A stretch of DNA of 33,225 nt from contig JAZSJD010000029.1 of NCBI GenBank assembly GCA_045534165.1, positions 1 through 33,225 on the forward strand, read 5' to 3'. The notes below the pieces were generated by a model that worked only from the letters and a program-made list of their open reading frames with translations, was not told where the DNA came from and made no database searches. Numbering within the stretch: the stretch's first letter is position 1; each line of letters starts with the position of its first letter. This document shows, one piece after another, positions 7,172 through 14,549 of this stretch. This stretch comes from SIG575 sp045534165 (GTDB lineage Bacteria > Bacillota > Clostridia > Oscillospirales > Acutalibacteraceae). Position numbers and translations under genes: made by a program.

Positions 7172-8095
7172 ATGATTGATAACAAAATTGATAAAGATTT
7201 ATTAGGTGCAGTTGCAGATTTGCACGAAGTACCTATGGGTGCATATAACATCAGAAAAAATGGGGAAGGTATGGCTCGTCAGTCAACACAGAATATTATT
7301 ATTGAGCCTAAAAAAGATAAACCCGGTATTGACATTATTGTAAAACCCGGCACAAAAAACGAAAGCGTTCACATCCCGGTTATCGTAACTTCAAGCGGTG
7401 TGAAAGACCTTACTTACAACGATTTTTATATCGGTGAAGATTCAGACATTCTGATTGTTGCAGGTTGCGGTATTCACAATTCAGGCGATAAATTGAGTGA
7501 ACACGATGGTATACATTCATTCCATATCGGCAAAAATGCAAAAGTAAAATATGTTGAAAAACATTACGGTCAGGGTGAGGGTACAGGCGAAAGAGTTCTT
7601 AACCCCACAACTGAAATTGAAATGGATGAAAATTCCTATTGCGAAATGGAAATGATTCAGATTAAAGGTGTTGATTCAACACTCAGGGAAACAACTGCCC
7701 ATCTTAAAGCAGGTGCAAAATTGCTTATGATGGAAAAACTTATGACACACGGCAAGCAGACTGCACGTTCAAACATGGAAATCAACCTTGACGGAAAAGA
7801 TGCAAGCACACAGATTATTTCACGTTCAGTTGCAAAAGATGAATCAGAGCAGGTGTTTTATCCCAGAGCCGTGGGCAATGCTTCCTGCAGAGCACATGTT
7901 CAGTGCGATTCAATTATTATGGATAATGCAAAAATCCGTTCTATTCCGGAAATTGCAGCAAACCACCATGATGCACAGATTGTTCACGAAGCAGCAATCG
8001 GCAGAATCAATAACGACCAGCTTATAAAACTTCAGACATTCGGTCTCAGCGAAGAAGAAGCTGAAGAAATTATCATTAAAGGCTTTCTTAAATAA
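7172..8095 (+). CDS. sufB: SufB/SufD-type scaffold protein (SmsB)
   Basis: At 307 residues this is much shorter than E. coli SufB (about 495) or SufD (about 423) and consists mainly of the beta-helix core and C-terminal helices. Recognisable family motifs are VEKHYGQGEGTGERVLNP, CRAHVQCDSIIMD, IRSIPEIAANHHDAQIVHEAAIGRI and the C-terminal QTFGLSEEEAEEIIIKGFL, which binds SufC. As the only SufB/D-like gene here it would form a homodimer with two SufC subunits. The Glu and His in VHEAAIG correspond in position to the part of SufB implicated in cluster assembly. Start: GGAGTGAGAACAG before ATG. The next gene, an Lrp regulator, begins after 14 nt. Confidence 0.9.
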   Translation: MIDNKIDKDLLGAVADLHEVPMGAYNIRKNGEGMARQSTQNIIIEPKKDKPGIDIIVKPGTKNESVHIPVIVTSSGVKDLTYNDFYIGEDSDILIVAGCGIHNSGDKLSEHDGIHSFHIGKNAKVKYVEKHYGQGEGTGERVLNPTTEIEMDENSYCEMEMIQIKGVDSTLRETTAHLKAGAKLLMMEKLMTHGKQTARSNMEINLDGKDASTQIISRSVAKDESEQVFYPRAVGNASCRAHVQCDSIIMDNAKIRSIPEIAANHHDAQIVHEAAIGRINNDQLIKLQTFGLSEEEAEEIIIKGFLK

Positions 8096-8109
8096 GAGGA
8101 GTAAGTGTT

Positions 8110-8589
8110 ATGGATAAATTAATATCATTGCTTTATGAAGATTCTTCACTTTCAACACAGGAATTGTCAGCTATGTTAGGCGAAAGCGAAGAAAGTGTAA
8201 ATAAAAGAATTGAAAATTACCGTAAAGAAGGAGTAATTCTTGCAAACAAAACTTTTATCAACTGGGATAAGGTTGAAGGTGCAGGTGTTACAGCACTTAT
8301 CGAACTTAAAGTTACGCCTCAGAAAGAAACAGGTTTTGATGAAATTGCAACACGTATTTCTGAATTTGACGAAGTTGAATCAGTTTTGCTTATGGCAGCA
8401 GATAATTATGATTTAGCAGTTACAGTAAGGGGCAAAACAATTCAGGATGTTGCTATGTTTGTATCACGCAGACTTGCAACAATTGATGCTGTTCAGAGCA
8501 CAGCTACACACTTTATTCTTAAGAGATATAAAGAAAACGGTATCAATATGATTGAAGCAGAAAAAGACCAAAGGAGTATGATGTTGTGA
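8110..8589 (+). CDS. Lrp/AsnC-family transcription regulator
   Basis: The 159-residue protein has an N-terminal winged helix (residues 1-50, ending in VNKRIENYRKEGVI) and a C-terminal ligand-binding RAM domain (about 65-140: VTALIELKVTPQ, RISEFDEVESVLLMAADNYDLAVTVRGKTIQDVAMFVSRRLATIDAVQSTATHFILKRYKENG). Members form dimers to octamers and sense amino acids. The first helices diverge from the classical LDxxDxxIL pattern. GAGGAG precedes the ATG. The last four bases (GTGA) overlap the start of the aminotransferase gene, an Lrp-aminotransferase pairing that recurs in Clostridia, which suggests it senses a substrate or product of that enzyme. Confidence 0.88.
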   Translation: MDKLISLLYEDSSLSTQELSAMLGESEESVNKRIENYRKEGVILANKTFINWDKVEGAGVTALIELKVTPQKETGFDEIATRISEFDEVESVLLMAADNYDLAVTVRGKTIQDVAMFVSRRLATIDAVQSTATHFILKRYKENGINMIEAEKDQRSMML

Positions 8590-9764
8590 TAAATTACGAA
8601 GAACTCCTTAACGAAAATATGAAGAAGGTAAAACCTTCAGGGATAAGAAAATTCTTCGATATCGCAAATGAAATGGAAGACGTAATTTCACTCAGTGTTG
8701 GTGAGCCTGATTTTTCAACACCGTGGCACGTCCGTCAGGCAGGTATACAGTCACTTGAAAAAGGAAGAACATGGTACACACCAAACAGAGGTTTTGCAGA
8801 GCTGAGAGAAGAAATCAGCCACTATTTCAAACGTCGCTTCAATGTGGAATATGTTCCTGAAAAAGAAGTGCTTGTAACAGTAGGTGGTTCAGAAGCTATC
8901 GATTTGTGCATAAGAAGTCTTGTTTCTTGTGGTGATGAAGTTCTTATTCCTCAACCATCTTTTGTCTGCTATGAACCTATGACAATTATGGCAGGCGGTA
9001 CACCTGTGATTATTGAAACAAAAGAGGAAGATGAATTCCGTCTTACAGCTGAGCAGCTTGAAGAAAAAATCACAGAAAAAACAAAGCTTCTCATTTTACC
9101 TTTCCCTAACAATCCCACAGGTGCGGTAATGAGAAGAAAGGACCTTGAAAAAATTGCAGATGTAATAAGAAAACATAACATTATTGTTCTTTCAGACGAA
9201 ATTTACAGTGAGCTTACTTACGGTGATGAAGAACACGTATCTTTTGCTGAAATTGACGGAATGAGGGAAAGAACAATTGTTGTTAACGGTTTTTCAAAAT
9301 CTTATGCAATGACAGGCTGGCGTTTAGGTTACGCTTTAGGTCCTGAAAAAATTATTGAAAAGATGACAATTCTTCACCAATATGCAATTATGTCAGCACC
9401 TACAATGTCCCAGTATGCTGCAATTGAAGCACTTAAAAACGGTGATGAAGACATTGAAAAAATGCGTGGTGAATATGATTTAAGACGCAGACTCATTGTC
9501 AGCGGTTTCAGAAAAATGGGATTCAGTTGCTTTGAGCCGGAAGGTGCATTCTATGTGTTCCCGTGCATTAAAAACACAGGTCTTACGTCAGAAGAATTCT
9601 GTTCAAGGCTTATCAGAGAAAAACACGTTGCTGTAATTCCCGGAACAGCTTTCGGTGAATGTGGTGATGGTTATATCAGAGTTTCTTACTCTTATTCAAT
9701 CAACCATATCAGGGAAGCTCTTAAAAGAATGCAGGAGTTTGTTGATGAATTAAAAAACTCGTGA
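8586..9764 (+). CDS. Class I/II PLP-dependent aminotransferase
   Basis: The 392-residue protein is a fold-type I aminotransferase of the aspartate aminotransferase group: SLSVGEPDFSTP (substrate loop), VTVGGSEAIDLCIR (cofactor phosphate contact), PFPNNPTGAV, VLSDEIYSEL, and NGFSKSYAMTGWRLGY with Lys238 as the PLP Schiff-base lysine. The Arg that binds the substrate carboxylate is in YIRVSYS. The substrate cannot be told from sequence; relatives include aspartate, aromatic and N-acetyldiaminopimelate aminotransferases. The start is GTG, overlapping the upstream regulator by 4 nt, with AGGAG nine bases before it. No hairpin terminator follows; the next promoter begins 18 nt later. Confidence 0.9.
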   Translation: MINYEELLNENMKKVKPSGIRKFFDIANEMEDVISLSVGEPDFSTPWHVRQAGIQSLEKGRTWYTPNRGFAELREEISHYFKRRFNVEYVPEKEVLVTVGGSEAIDLCIRSLVSCGDEVLIPQPSFVCYEPMTIMAGGTPVIIETKEEDEFRLTAEQLEEKITEKTKLLILPFPNNPTGAVMRRKDLEKIADVIRKHNIIVLSDEIYSELTYGDEEHVSFAEIDGMRERTIVVNGFSKSYAMTGWRLGYALGPEKIIEKMTILHQYAIMSAPTMSQYAAIEALKNGDEDIEKMRGEYDLRRRLIVSGFRKMGFSCFEPEGAFYVFPCIKNTGLTSEEFCSRLIREKHVAVIPGTAFGECGDGYIRVSYSYSINHIREALKRMQEFVDELKNS

Positions 9765-9781
9765 AAATTTAATTTTTTATC

Positions 9782-9810
9782 TTGAAATATTTTCCTAAAA
9801 ATATTATAAT
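9782..9810 (+). promoter_or_regulatory. Strong promoter of the PHP-domain gene
   Basis: TTGAAA (9782-9787), a 17-nt spacer and a perfect TATAAT (9805-9810) precede the PHP gene by 56 nt. A palindrome begins 4 nt downstream of the -10 element. Confidence 0.78.
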
Positions 9811-9814
9811 ACTA

Positions 9815-9832
9815 TTGAGTAACTATACTCAA
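9815..9832. promoter_or_regulatory. Palindrome over the transcription start (operator candidate)
   Basis: TTGAGTA (9815-9821), four bases (ACTA) and TACTCAA (9826-9832) form a perfect inverted repeat covering the expected transcription start of the promoter at 9782-9810. Such placement fits a repressor operator; a weak hairpin at the 5' end of the mRNA is the alternative. No matching copy was noticed elsewhere in the window. Confidence 0.5.
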
Positions 9833-9866
9833 AAAGCAAAAATCCATACTTCTTGGGGGAGTAATT

Positions 9867-10739
9867 ATGTCCGCAGATTTACATTGTCATACAAAATTAT
9901 CTGACGGGTCACTTGGCATTGATGACCTTATCATTCTTGCGAAAAAGCAGGGAATCAATACTATTGCAATAACAGACCGTAACTGTCAGGCAGGTAATGT
10001 AAGAGGGGAGCTTACAGGTAAACGTCACGACGTTAAAGTAATTCCCGGTGTTGAGTTATCTTCAACTGATGCAGAATCAGGCGAAGAAATAGACATCCTG
10101 TGTTATCTTGCTGATAGTCCTGCACGTCTTGAAGGTCTTTGCAGAAGAAATATGCTTGCAGGTAAAAAAGCAAGCCAGTTTATGATTCTCGGTGCAGCAA
10201 AAAAATATAATATCACACCCGACCTTATTGTGAAATGTGCAACAGGTTCAACTAATATTTACATATGTCATATTATGCGTGCACTTGTTGAATGTGGCTT
10301 CACAAATGAGTTTTATGGTGATGTTTATAAAGAACTTTTCTCAAAAGACAGTAAGGATTCTGTGTATTTTAAGGCTCAATATGCTGATACTAAAGAAGTA
10401 ATTGATGCAATTCACGAATCAGGTGGTATTGCTGTTATGGCACGCCCCGGTGTATATAGCGATGAAATTGTTGAAAAAGTTATTTCATACGGCATTGACG
10501 GTATTGAAGTATGGTGCCCTGAAAACAGTGAAGAGCAGACTGAAAAACTGCTCAGACTTGCAAAGCAGAAAAAATTTCTCGCTTTAGGCGGCAGTGATTT
10601 CCGCGGTATGTATAATAGCAGAAAAATCACTGTAGGTGATTATGCAACACCTGACAAGCAGCTTGACGAGCTTATGAGCTATAAAGCAAAGCAGAAAAGG
10701 CTCCGCAAAAAAGCTGAGCAGGAAGCAAGCGAAAAATAA
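9867..10739 (+). CDS. PHP-domain protein with substituted metal ligands
   Basis: The 290-residue protein is a full-length PHP domain of the YciV/TrpH type (metal-dependent phosphoesterases, e.g. RNase AM). It keeps DLHCHTKLSDGS (both HxH histidines and Asp), PGVELS (bridging Glu) and CHIMRALV. However, four other ligand positions differ from the family: ITDR instead of ITDH, IDILCY where His usually precedes ILGY, ARPG instead of AHPG, and GSDFRG instead of GSDFHG. Three of these are His to Arg. The trinuclear metal site can hardly form normally, so it is probably a binding or structural protein rather than an enzyme. A Lys/Glu-rich tail follows (KAKQKRLRKKAEQEASEK). GGGGGAG precedes the ATG; the unknown gene follows at 19 nt. 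Confidence 0.85.
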   Translation: MSADLHCHTKLSDGSLGIDDLIILAKKQGINTIAITDRNCQAGNVRGELTGKRHDVKVIPGVELSSTDAESGEEIDILCYLADSPARLEGLCRRNMLAGKKASQFMILGAAKKYNITPDLIVKCATGSTNIYICHIMRALVECGFTNEFYGDVYKELFSKDSKDSVYFKAQYADTKEVIDAIHESGGIAVMARPGVYSDEIVEKVISYGIDGIEVWCPENSEEQTEKLLRLAKQKKFLALGGSDFRGMYNSRKITVGDYATPDKQLDELMSYKAKQKRLRKKAEQEASEK

Positions 10740-10758
10740 GTCAGCAAGGAGAATTTCT

Positions 10759-11328
10759 ATGCAGAAATTTGACGATAATGATATTAAAATTTTCGGAAGT
10801 CCCAGCATTGAAAATGAGGCTGATGTACTTATCCGCATTGTTGAAATTATGAAAAAGCACCGTGCAAACGGTAATATCGATAAAGCAAAGGATTTAGGCA
10901 TAAAAATTGCACGTAAGATTTATGAGCCTGAAAAAATCGATACTTCCGTTGCGGAATTAATCAGTGAATATAAATCAGATGAACAGATTTATGAGCAGAT
11001 TAAAATGCTTGTAACTTTCGCAGCAGAAGCAGAGGCTCACGTTTTGCTTGAAAAATATTCTGTTTCAACAATGGTTGTGAATTCTCTTTATGATGAGCTT
11101 ATAAAACTTGATGATGATTTATATGATAATATTACAAACGCTTTCACATTCTACTATCTTGTAATAAGAAAAGGCGGAGATGTGGAAGTGAATATGGGTA
11201 AACAATTTGCAAAACTTTGCGGTCGTAAAGATGACGAAAATCTTGCAACTTTAGGCAGTAATATTTTCTCTGCAATTAAGGTTATGATTGAAGAAGAAAT
11301 CGCACATGCAGAATTTGTAAATGACTGA
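10759..11328 (+). CDS. Conserved-looking helical protein of unknown function
   Basis: I do not recognise this 189-residue protein. It has no signal peptide or membrane segment, is acidic, and is predicted to be mostly helical (IENEADVLIRIVEIMKKHRANGNIDKAKDLG, QIKMLVTFAAEAEAHVLLEKYSVSTMVVNSLYDELI). A near-C-terminal stretch, KVMIEEEIAHAEFVND, is strongly acidic. The TPR-like spacing of small residues in the first half is only suggestive. It is in an operon with the PHP-domain protein (19-nt gap, AAGGAGAATTTCT before ATG) and followed directly by a terminator, so the two form a closed transcription unit and probably act together. Confidence 0.75.
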   Translation: MQKFDDNDIKIFGSPSIENEADVLIRIVEIMKKHRANGNIDKAKDLGIKIARKIYEPEKIDTSVAELISEYKSDEQIYEQIKMLVTFAAEAEAHVLLEKYSVSTMVVNSLYDELIKLDDDLYDNITNAFTFYYLVIRKGGDVEVNMGKQFAKLCGRKDDENLATLGSNIFSAIKVMIEEEIAHAEFVND

Positions 11329-11332
11329 TTTT

Positions 11333-11361
11333 TCGGCGGTTGAATACCGCCGATTTTTATT
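11333..11361 (+). terminator. Intrinsic terminator of the PHP unit
   Basis: Arms TCGGCGGT (11333-11340) and ACCGCCGA (11346-11353) with a TGAAT loop are followed by TTTTTATT. It lies 5 nt after the stop of the unknown gene. The cytidine deaminase gene starts 16 nt beyond, so salvage genes are either expressed by read-through or from a promoter not recognised here. Confidence 0.85.
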
Positions 11362-11376
11362 ACGGGAGATTTAATT

Positions 11377-11769
11377 ATGGATATAAAAAATCTTGTTTTG
11401 AGTGCAATAAAAGCAAAAGAAAATTCATATTCACCCTATTCTTCTTTCCCTGTGGGTGCAGCACTTCTTTGTGCAGACGGAGAAATCGTAGAAGGATGCA
11501 ATGTGGAGAATGTGTCTTTCGGTCTTACAAACTGTGCAGAAAGAACAGCTTTTTTTACTGCAATATCAAAGGGTAAAAAGGATTTCACAGCAATTGCAAT
11601 TGCAGGCGGAAAAGATTATCTTGCACCTTGCGGTGCCTGCAGGCAGGTTATGGCAGAATTCTGCAACAAGGATTTTAAAGTTGTTTTTGTTAAAAATGAG
11701 AATGAGTATATAATCAGAACCCTTGAAGAAATTTTACCATTTGCTTTTTCGGAGGAAAATTTAAAATGA
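11377..11769 (+). CDS. cdd: Cytidine deaminase
   Basis: The 130-residue protein is a small, tetrameric-type cytidine deaminase converting (deoxy)cytidine to (deoxy)uridine. Key motifs: YSPYSSFPVGAAL, the zinc/catalytic motif NCAERTAFF (Cys ligand and catalytic Glu), and PCGACRQVMAEF (two further zinc-binding cysteines). Length matches B. subtilis Cdd (136). GGGAG lies upstream of the ATG. Its TGA overlaps the ATG of the pyrimidine-nucleoside phosphorylase (ATGA), a classic coupling: the deaminase product uridine is the next enzyme's substrate. Confidence 0.95.
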   Translation: MDIKNLVLSAIKAKENSYSPYSSFPVGAALLCADGEIVEGCNVENVSFGLTNCAERTAFFTAISKGKKDFTAIAIAGGKDYLAPCGACRQVMAEFCNKDFKVVFVKNENEYIIRTLEEILPFAFSEENLK

Positions 11770-13058
11770 GAATGTACGATCTGATACTGAAAAAAAGAAA
11801 TGGTCATAAGCTTTCAAAAGAAGAAATTGATTTTTTTGTTAAAGGTGTGGCAGATAAAACAATTGAACTTTACCATATTTCTGCTTTGATGATGGCAATT
11901 TATTTTCAGGGTATGGATGAGGAAGAAACACTCAACCTTACTCTTGCAATGGCTTCTTCAGGTGATAAAGCTGATTTAAGTTCAATTGACGGTATAAAAG
12001 TTGATAAACACTCAACAGGGGGAGTAGGGGATAAAACATCCCTTGCAGTTGTTCCAATTGTGGCTGCCTGCGGTTTGAAAGTTGCCAAAATGTCAGGACG
12101 TGGTCTTGGTCACACGGGTGGCACGATTGATAAGCTGGAATCAATTGATGGCTTTAAAACAAGCCTTTCAACTGATGAATTTTTAAATATCGTAAAAAAT
12201 TACGGTTTATGTATTGCAGGTCAATCAATGAATCTGGCTCCTGCAGATAAAGAATTATATGCTTTAAGAGATGTTACTGCAACAGTTGATAATATCTCTC
12301 TTATTGCTTCCAGCATAATGAGTAAAAAGTTAGCAGCAGGAAGCGATTGTATTCTCCTTGACGTAAAAGTGGGTAGCGGAGCTTTTATGAAAACTGAAAA
12401 GGATGCACAATTGCTTGCAAAGGAAATGGTGAAAATCGGCAAAGGCGCAGGCAGAAAAACAGTTGCTTTGATTACTGATATGGATGCACCTTTGGGCAAC
12501 GCAATCGGCAACAGTATAGAAGTTATTGAAGCTGTTGAAACGCTCAGGGGAAACGGTCCTGAAGATTTTACAAAACTGGTTATTGCTTTGAGCACAGAGA
12601 TGCTTAAAATGGCTGATGTGGAAAATGCAGAAGAAAAAGTGGAAGAAGCAATTGCAAGCGGAAAAGCACTTGATAAATTAGCTCAGATGGTAAAAGCACA
12701 AGGCGGTAACGAAAAATATATTTACGATACTTCCTTGTTCCCAAAAGCAAAATATAAGAAAGTGATTAAAGCCCGAGAAGATGGTTTTATTTCTCACATG
12801 AATGCTGAAACGGTTGGCATAGCTTGTGCAGAATTAGGCGCAGGCAGAGAGAAAAAAGGTGACCCGATTGATTTTACTGCCGGAATTAAACTGCTTAAGA
12901 AAACAGGTGATAAAATCAATAAAGGTGAAGCAATTGCAGAAATGTATTCTTCTGATGAAACTAAATTTGAAAATGCAGAAAAAACTTTTTTGTCAAGTCT
13001 GGAATACAGCGGAAAATCAATGAAGAAAACGTCACTTATTAAAGGAAAGGTTGATTAA
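11766..13058 (+). CDS. pdp: Pyrimidine-nucleoside phosphorylase
   Basis: This 430-residue enzyme cleaves uridine, deoxyuridine or thymidine with phosphate to give the base and (deoxy)ribose-1-phosphate. Clear signatures are KHSTGGVGDKTSL, MSGRGLGHTGGTIDKLESI, the phosphate-binding region SIMSKKLAAGSD and VKVGSGAFMKT. Length and the opening MRMYDLI fit the B. subtilis Pdp family rather than the longer archaeal AMP phosphorylases; thymidine phosphorylase (DeoA) is the close alternative and the two are hard to separate by eye. GGAGG lies 10 nt before the first ATG, which overlaps cdd; a second ATG two codons later is possible. It forms a salvage operon with cdd. Confidence 0.93.
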   Translation: MRMYDLILKKRNGHKLSKEEIDFFVKGVADKTIELYHISALMMAIYFQGMDEEETLNLTLAMASSGDKADLSSIDGIKVDKHSTGGVGDKTSLAVVPIVAACGLKVAKMSGRGLGHTGGTIDKLESIDGFKTSLSTDEFLNIVKNYGLCIAGQSMNLAPADKELYALRDVTATVDNISLIASSIMSKKLAAGSDCILLDVKVGSGAFMKTEKDAQLLAKEMVKIGKGAGRKTVALITDMDAPLGNAIGNSIEVIEAVETLRGNGPEDFTKLVIALSTEMLKMADVENAEEKVEEAIASGKALDKLAQMVKAQGGNEKYIYDTSLFPKAKYKKVIKAREDGFISHMNAETVGIACAELGAGREKKGDPIDFTAGIKLLKKTGDKINKGEAIAEMYSSDETKFENAEKTFLSSLEYSGKSMKKTSLIKGKVD

Positions 13059-13059
13059 T

Positions 13060-14490
13060 TTGAAAAAAATTATATCATTTCTGATGTGTACAATATTATT
13101 TTTTTCATTTGCCTTGCCATCATTTGCAACAGATGATGGCATTATAGAATTAAGTGATGATTCAATCTTTTTATACGTTTCTGATGTGAAAAATCTGTCA
13201 GCAGTTAAAAATTATTCAGGGGTAAAGGAATTGCTTATTGAAAACAGCCACATCACCGCAGATGCAGAAATTCTGGGAAATAAAACAGCAGAAGATGTCA
13301 GCTTTTTCAATTGCACTTTTGATGAGGATTTCACAATTCCCCCAAAAACGAAAATTCTTAAGTTTAAGGGGAATATTCCTGAAAGTATGAGCAAACCTGC
13401 AAATTTAAAAAGCATCGAAAAAATATTGATAGAAGAAGCAGAGTTAAAAGACCTTGCAATTTTTTCTTCACTTAAAAACCTTAAAGAAATTCAATTTTCT
13501 TTTTGTAATATCAAGTCAATTGCAGGAATAGAAAAGATGAAATCTCTGGAAACAGTTTCTTTTGATGCAGTAGGCATAGAATCTGTCAGAGAATTAAAAC
13601 AGCTTAAGAATTTAAAATCTTTGAGTTTGCTTTCTACTCAGGTTGAAAGCATTGCACCGATAAAAAATTTGAAATTAGAGTATCTTGATGTAAGTGATTC
13701 TCTCAGAATAAAAGACCTTGATGTTGTAACAAACATAAAAACACTTGAATGTTTTTATGCAAATAATTGTCAGATGATGCTGACTCAAAAAATTATAGAT
13801 TTTTTGAAAGAACATAAAATTGATACTGATATAACTGATGAAGATTTGCAGACACAGAAGCAGGTCAGAGATATTGCCCGAAAGCTTTTTAATAAAGCAA
13901 TGTCAACAGAAGAAAAAATCGGCAGAGCAGTCAAATATGTATGTGATCTTATAACATACGATACAGAATCTTTGTCAGATTCGGAAGTGACACTTAAATA
14001 TAATAAGAAATCGTTGGAATATGCTCTTGAAGGGGCAGGAAACTGTATGTGTTATACAATCTTAACAGCAGTTTTACTGCAATTGGCAGATATTGAGTGT
14101 TATCAGGTGTATAATATTGACCATGTATGGAATCTGATAGAAATTGACGGATATTTTTATTGGCTTGATGTGACCTGGATTGATAGTGCCGATTGGGAAA
14201 CCATTGGCGAAAGCCCTTATTTTATGGCAGGTAACAGTTTCCTTGAAAGACACAGAGATTTTGCAGGACAGCCTTATTCTGCGAATGATGAAAAGCTTTT
14301 CAGCAAACCTTATGAACAGACAATGGTTTTTAATCTTAGTGAACCTTTAGAAGAAATCATTCCTGATGAAGAAATAACCGAAGACGGAAATAACAATAAA
14401 AATCCTGTAATAATTTACGTTGTTGTTGCAGTTCTTGTTGTTTGTGGTGCAGTTGTGACGGTAGTTTTTATAAAGCGAAAAAAGGATTGA
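13060..14490 (+). CDS. Surface-anchored LRR plus transglutaminase-like protein
   Basis: The start chosen is TTG at 13060, just after the pdp stop, with AAAGGAAAGG nine bases upstream; it gives 476 residues. An N-terminal signal peptide (about 1-23, ending ALPSFA) is followed by irregular leucine-rich repeats (about 45-225, e.g. LKNLKEIQFSFCNIKSIAGIE, LKNLKSLSLLSTQVESI). A transglutaminase-like domain comes next, with candidate triad Cys329 (GAGNCMCY), His355 (DHVWN) and Asp370 (WLDVTW). An acidic linker and a C-terminal membrane helix (about 449-471) with RKKD end it. It is thus a membrane-tethered outer-surface protein; activity as cross-linker or protease is unproven. Its place behind nucleoside salvage genes looks like operon hitchhiking. 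Confidence 0.85.
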   Translation: MKKIISFLMCTILFFSFALPSFATDDGIIELSDDSIFLYVSDVKNLSAVKNYSGVKELLIENSHITADAEILGNKTAEDVSFFNCTFDEDFTIPPKTKILKFKGNIPESMSKPANLKSIEKILIEEAELKDLAIFSSLKNLKEIQFSFCNIKSIAGIEKMKSLETVSFDAVGIESVRELKQLKNLKSLSLLSTQVESIAPIKNLKLEYLDVSDSLRIKDLDVVTNIKTLECFYANNCQMMLTQKIIDFLKEHKIDTDITDEDLQTQKQVRDIARKLFNKAMSTEEKIGRAVKYVCDLITYDTESLSDSEVTLKYNKKSLEYALEGAGNCMCYTILTAVLLQLADIECYQVYNIDHVWNLIEIDGYFYWLDVTWIDSADWETIGESPYFMAGNSFLERHRDFAGQPYSANDEKLFSKPYEQTMVFNLSEPLEEIIPDEEITEDGNNNKNPVIIYVVVAVLVVCGAVVTVVFIKRKKD

Positions 14491-14515
14491 AAGTATTAAC
14501 TTGTTGTGATATAAT
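14487..14515 (+). promoter_or_regulatory. Strong promoter of the NSS transporter gene
   Basis: TTGAAA (14487-14492), 17 nt and TATAAT (14510-14515) precede the transporter start by 34 nt. The -35 element overlaps the stop codon of the transglutaminase-like gene. Confidence 0.82.
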
Positions 14516-14549
14516 AACGAAGTGATTTTTCTTTTTGGGAGGAGATAGG

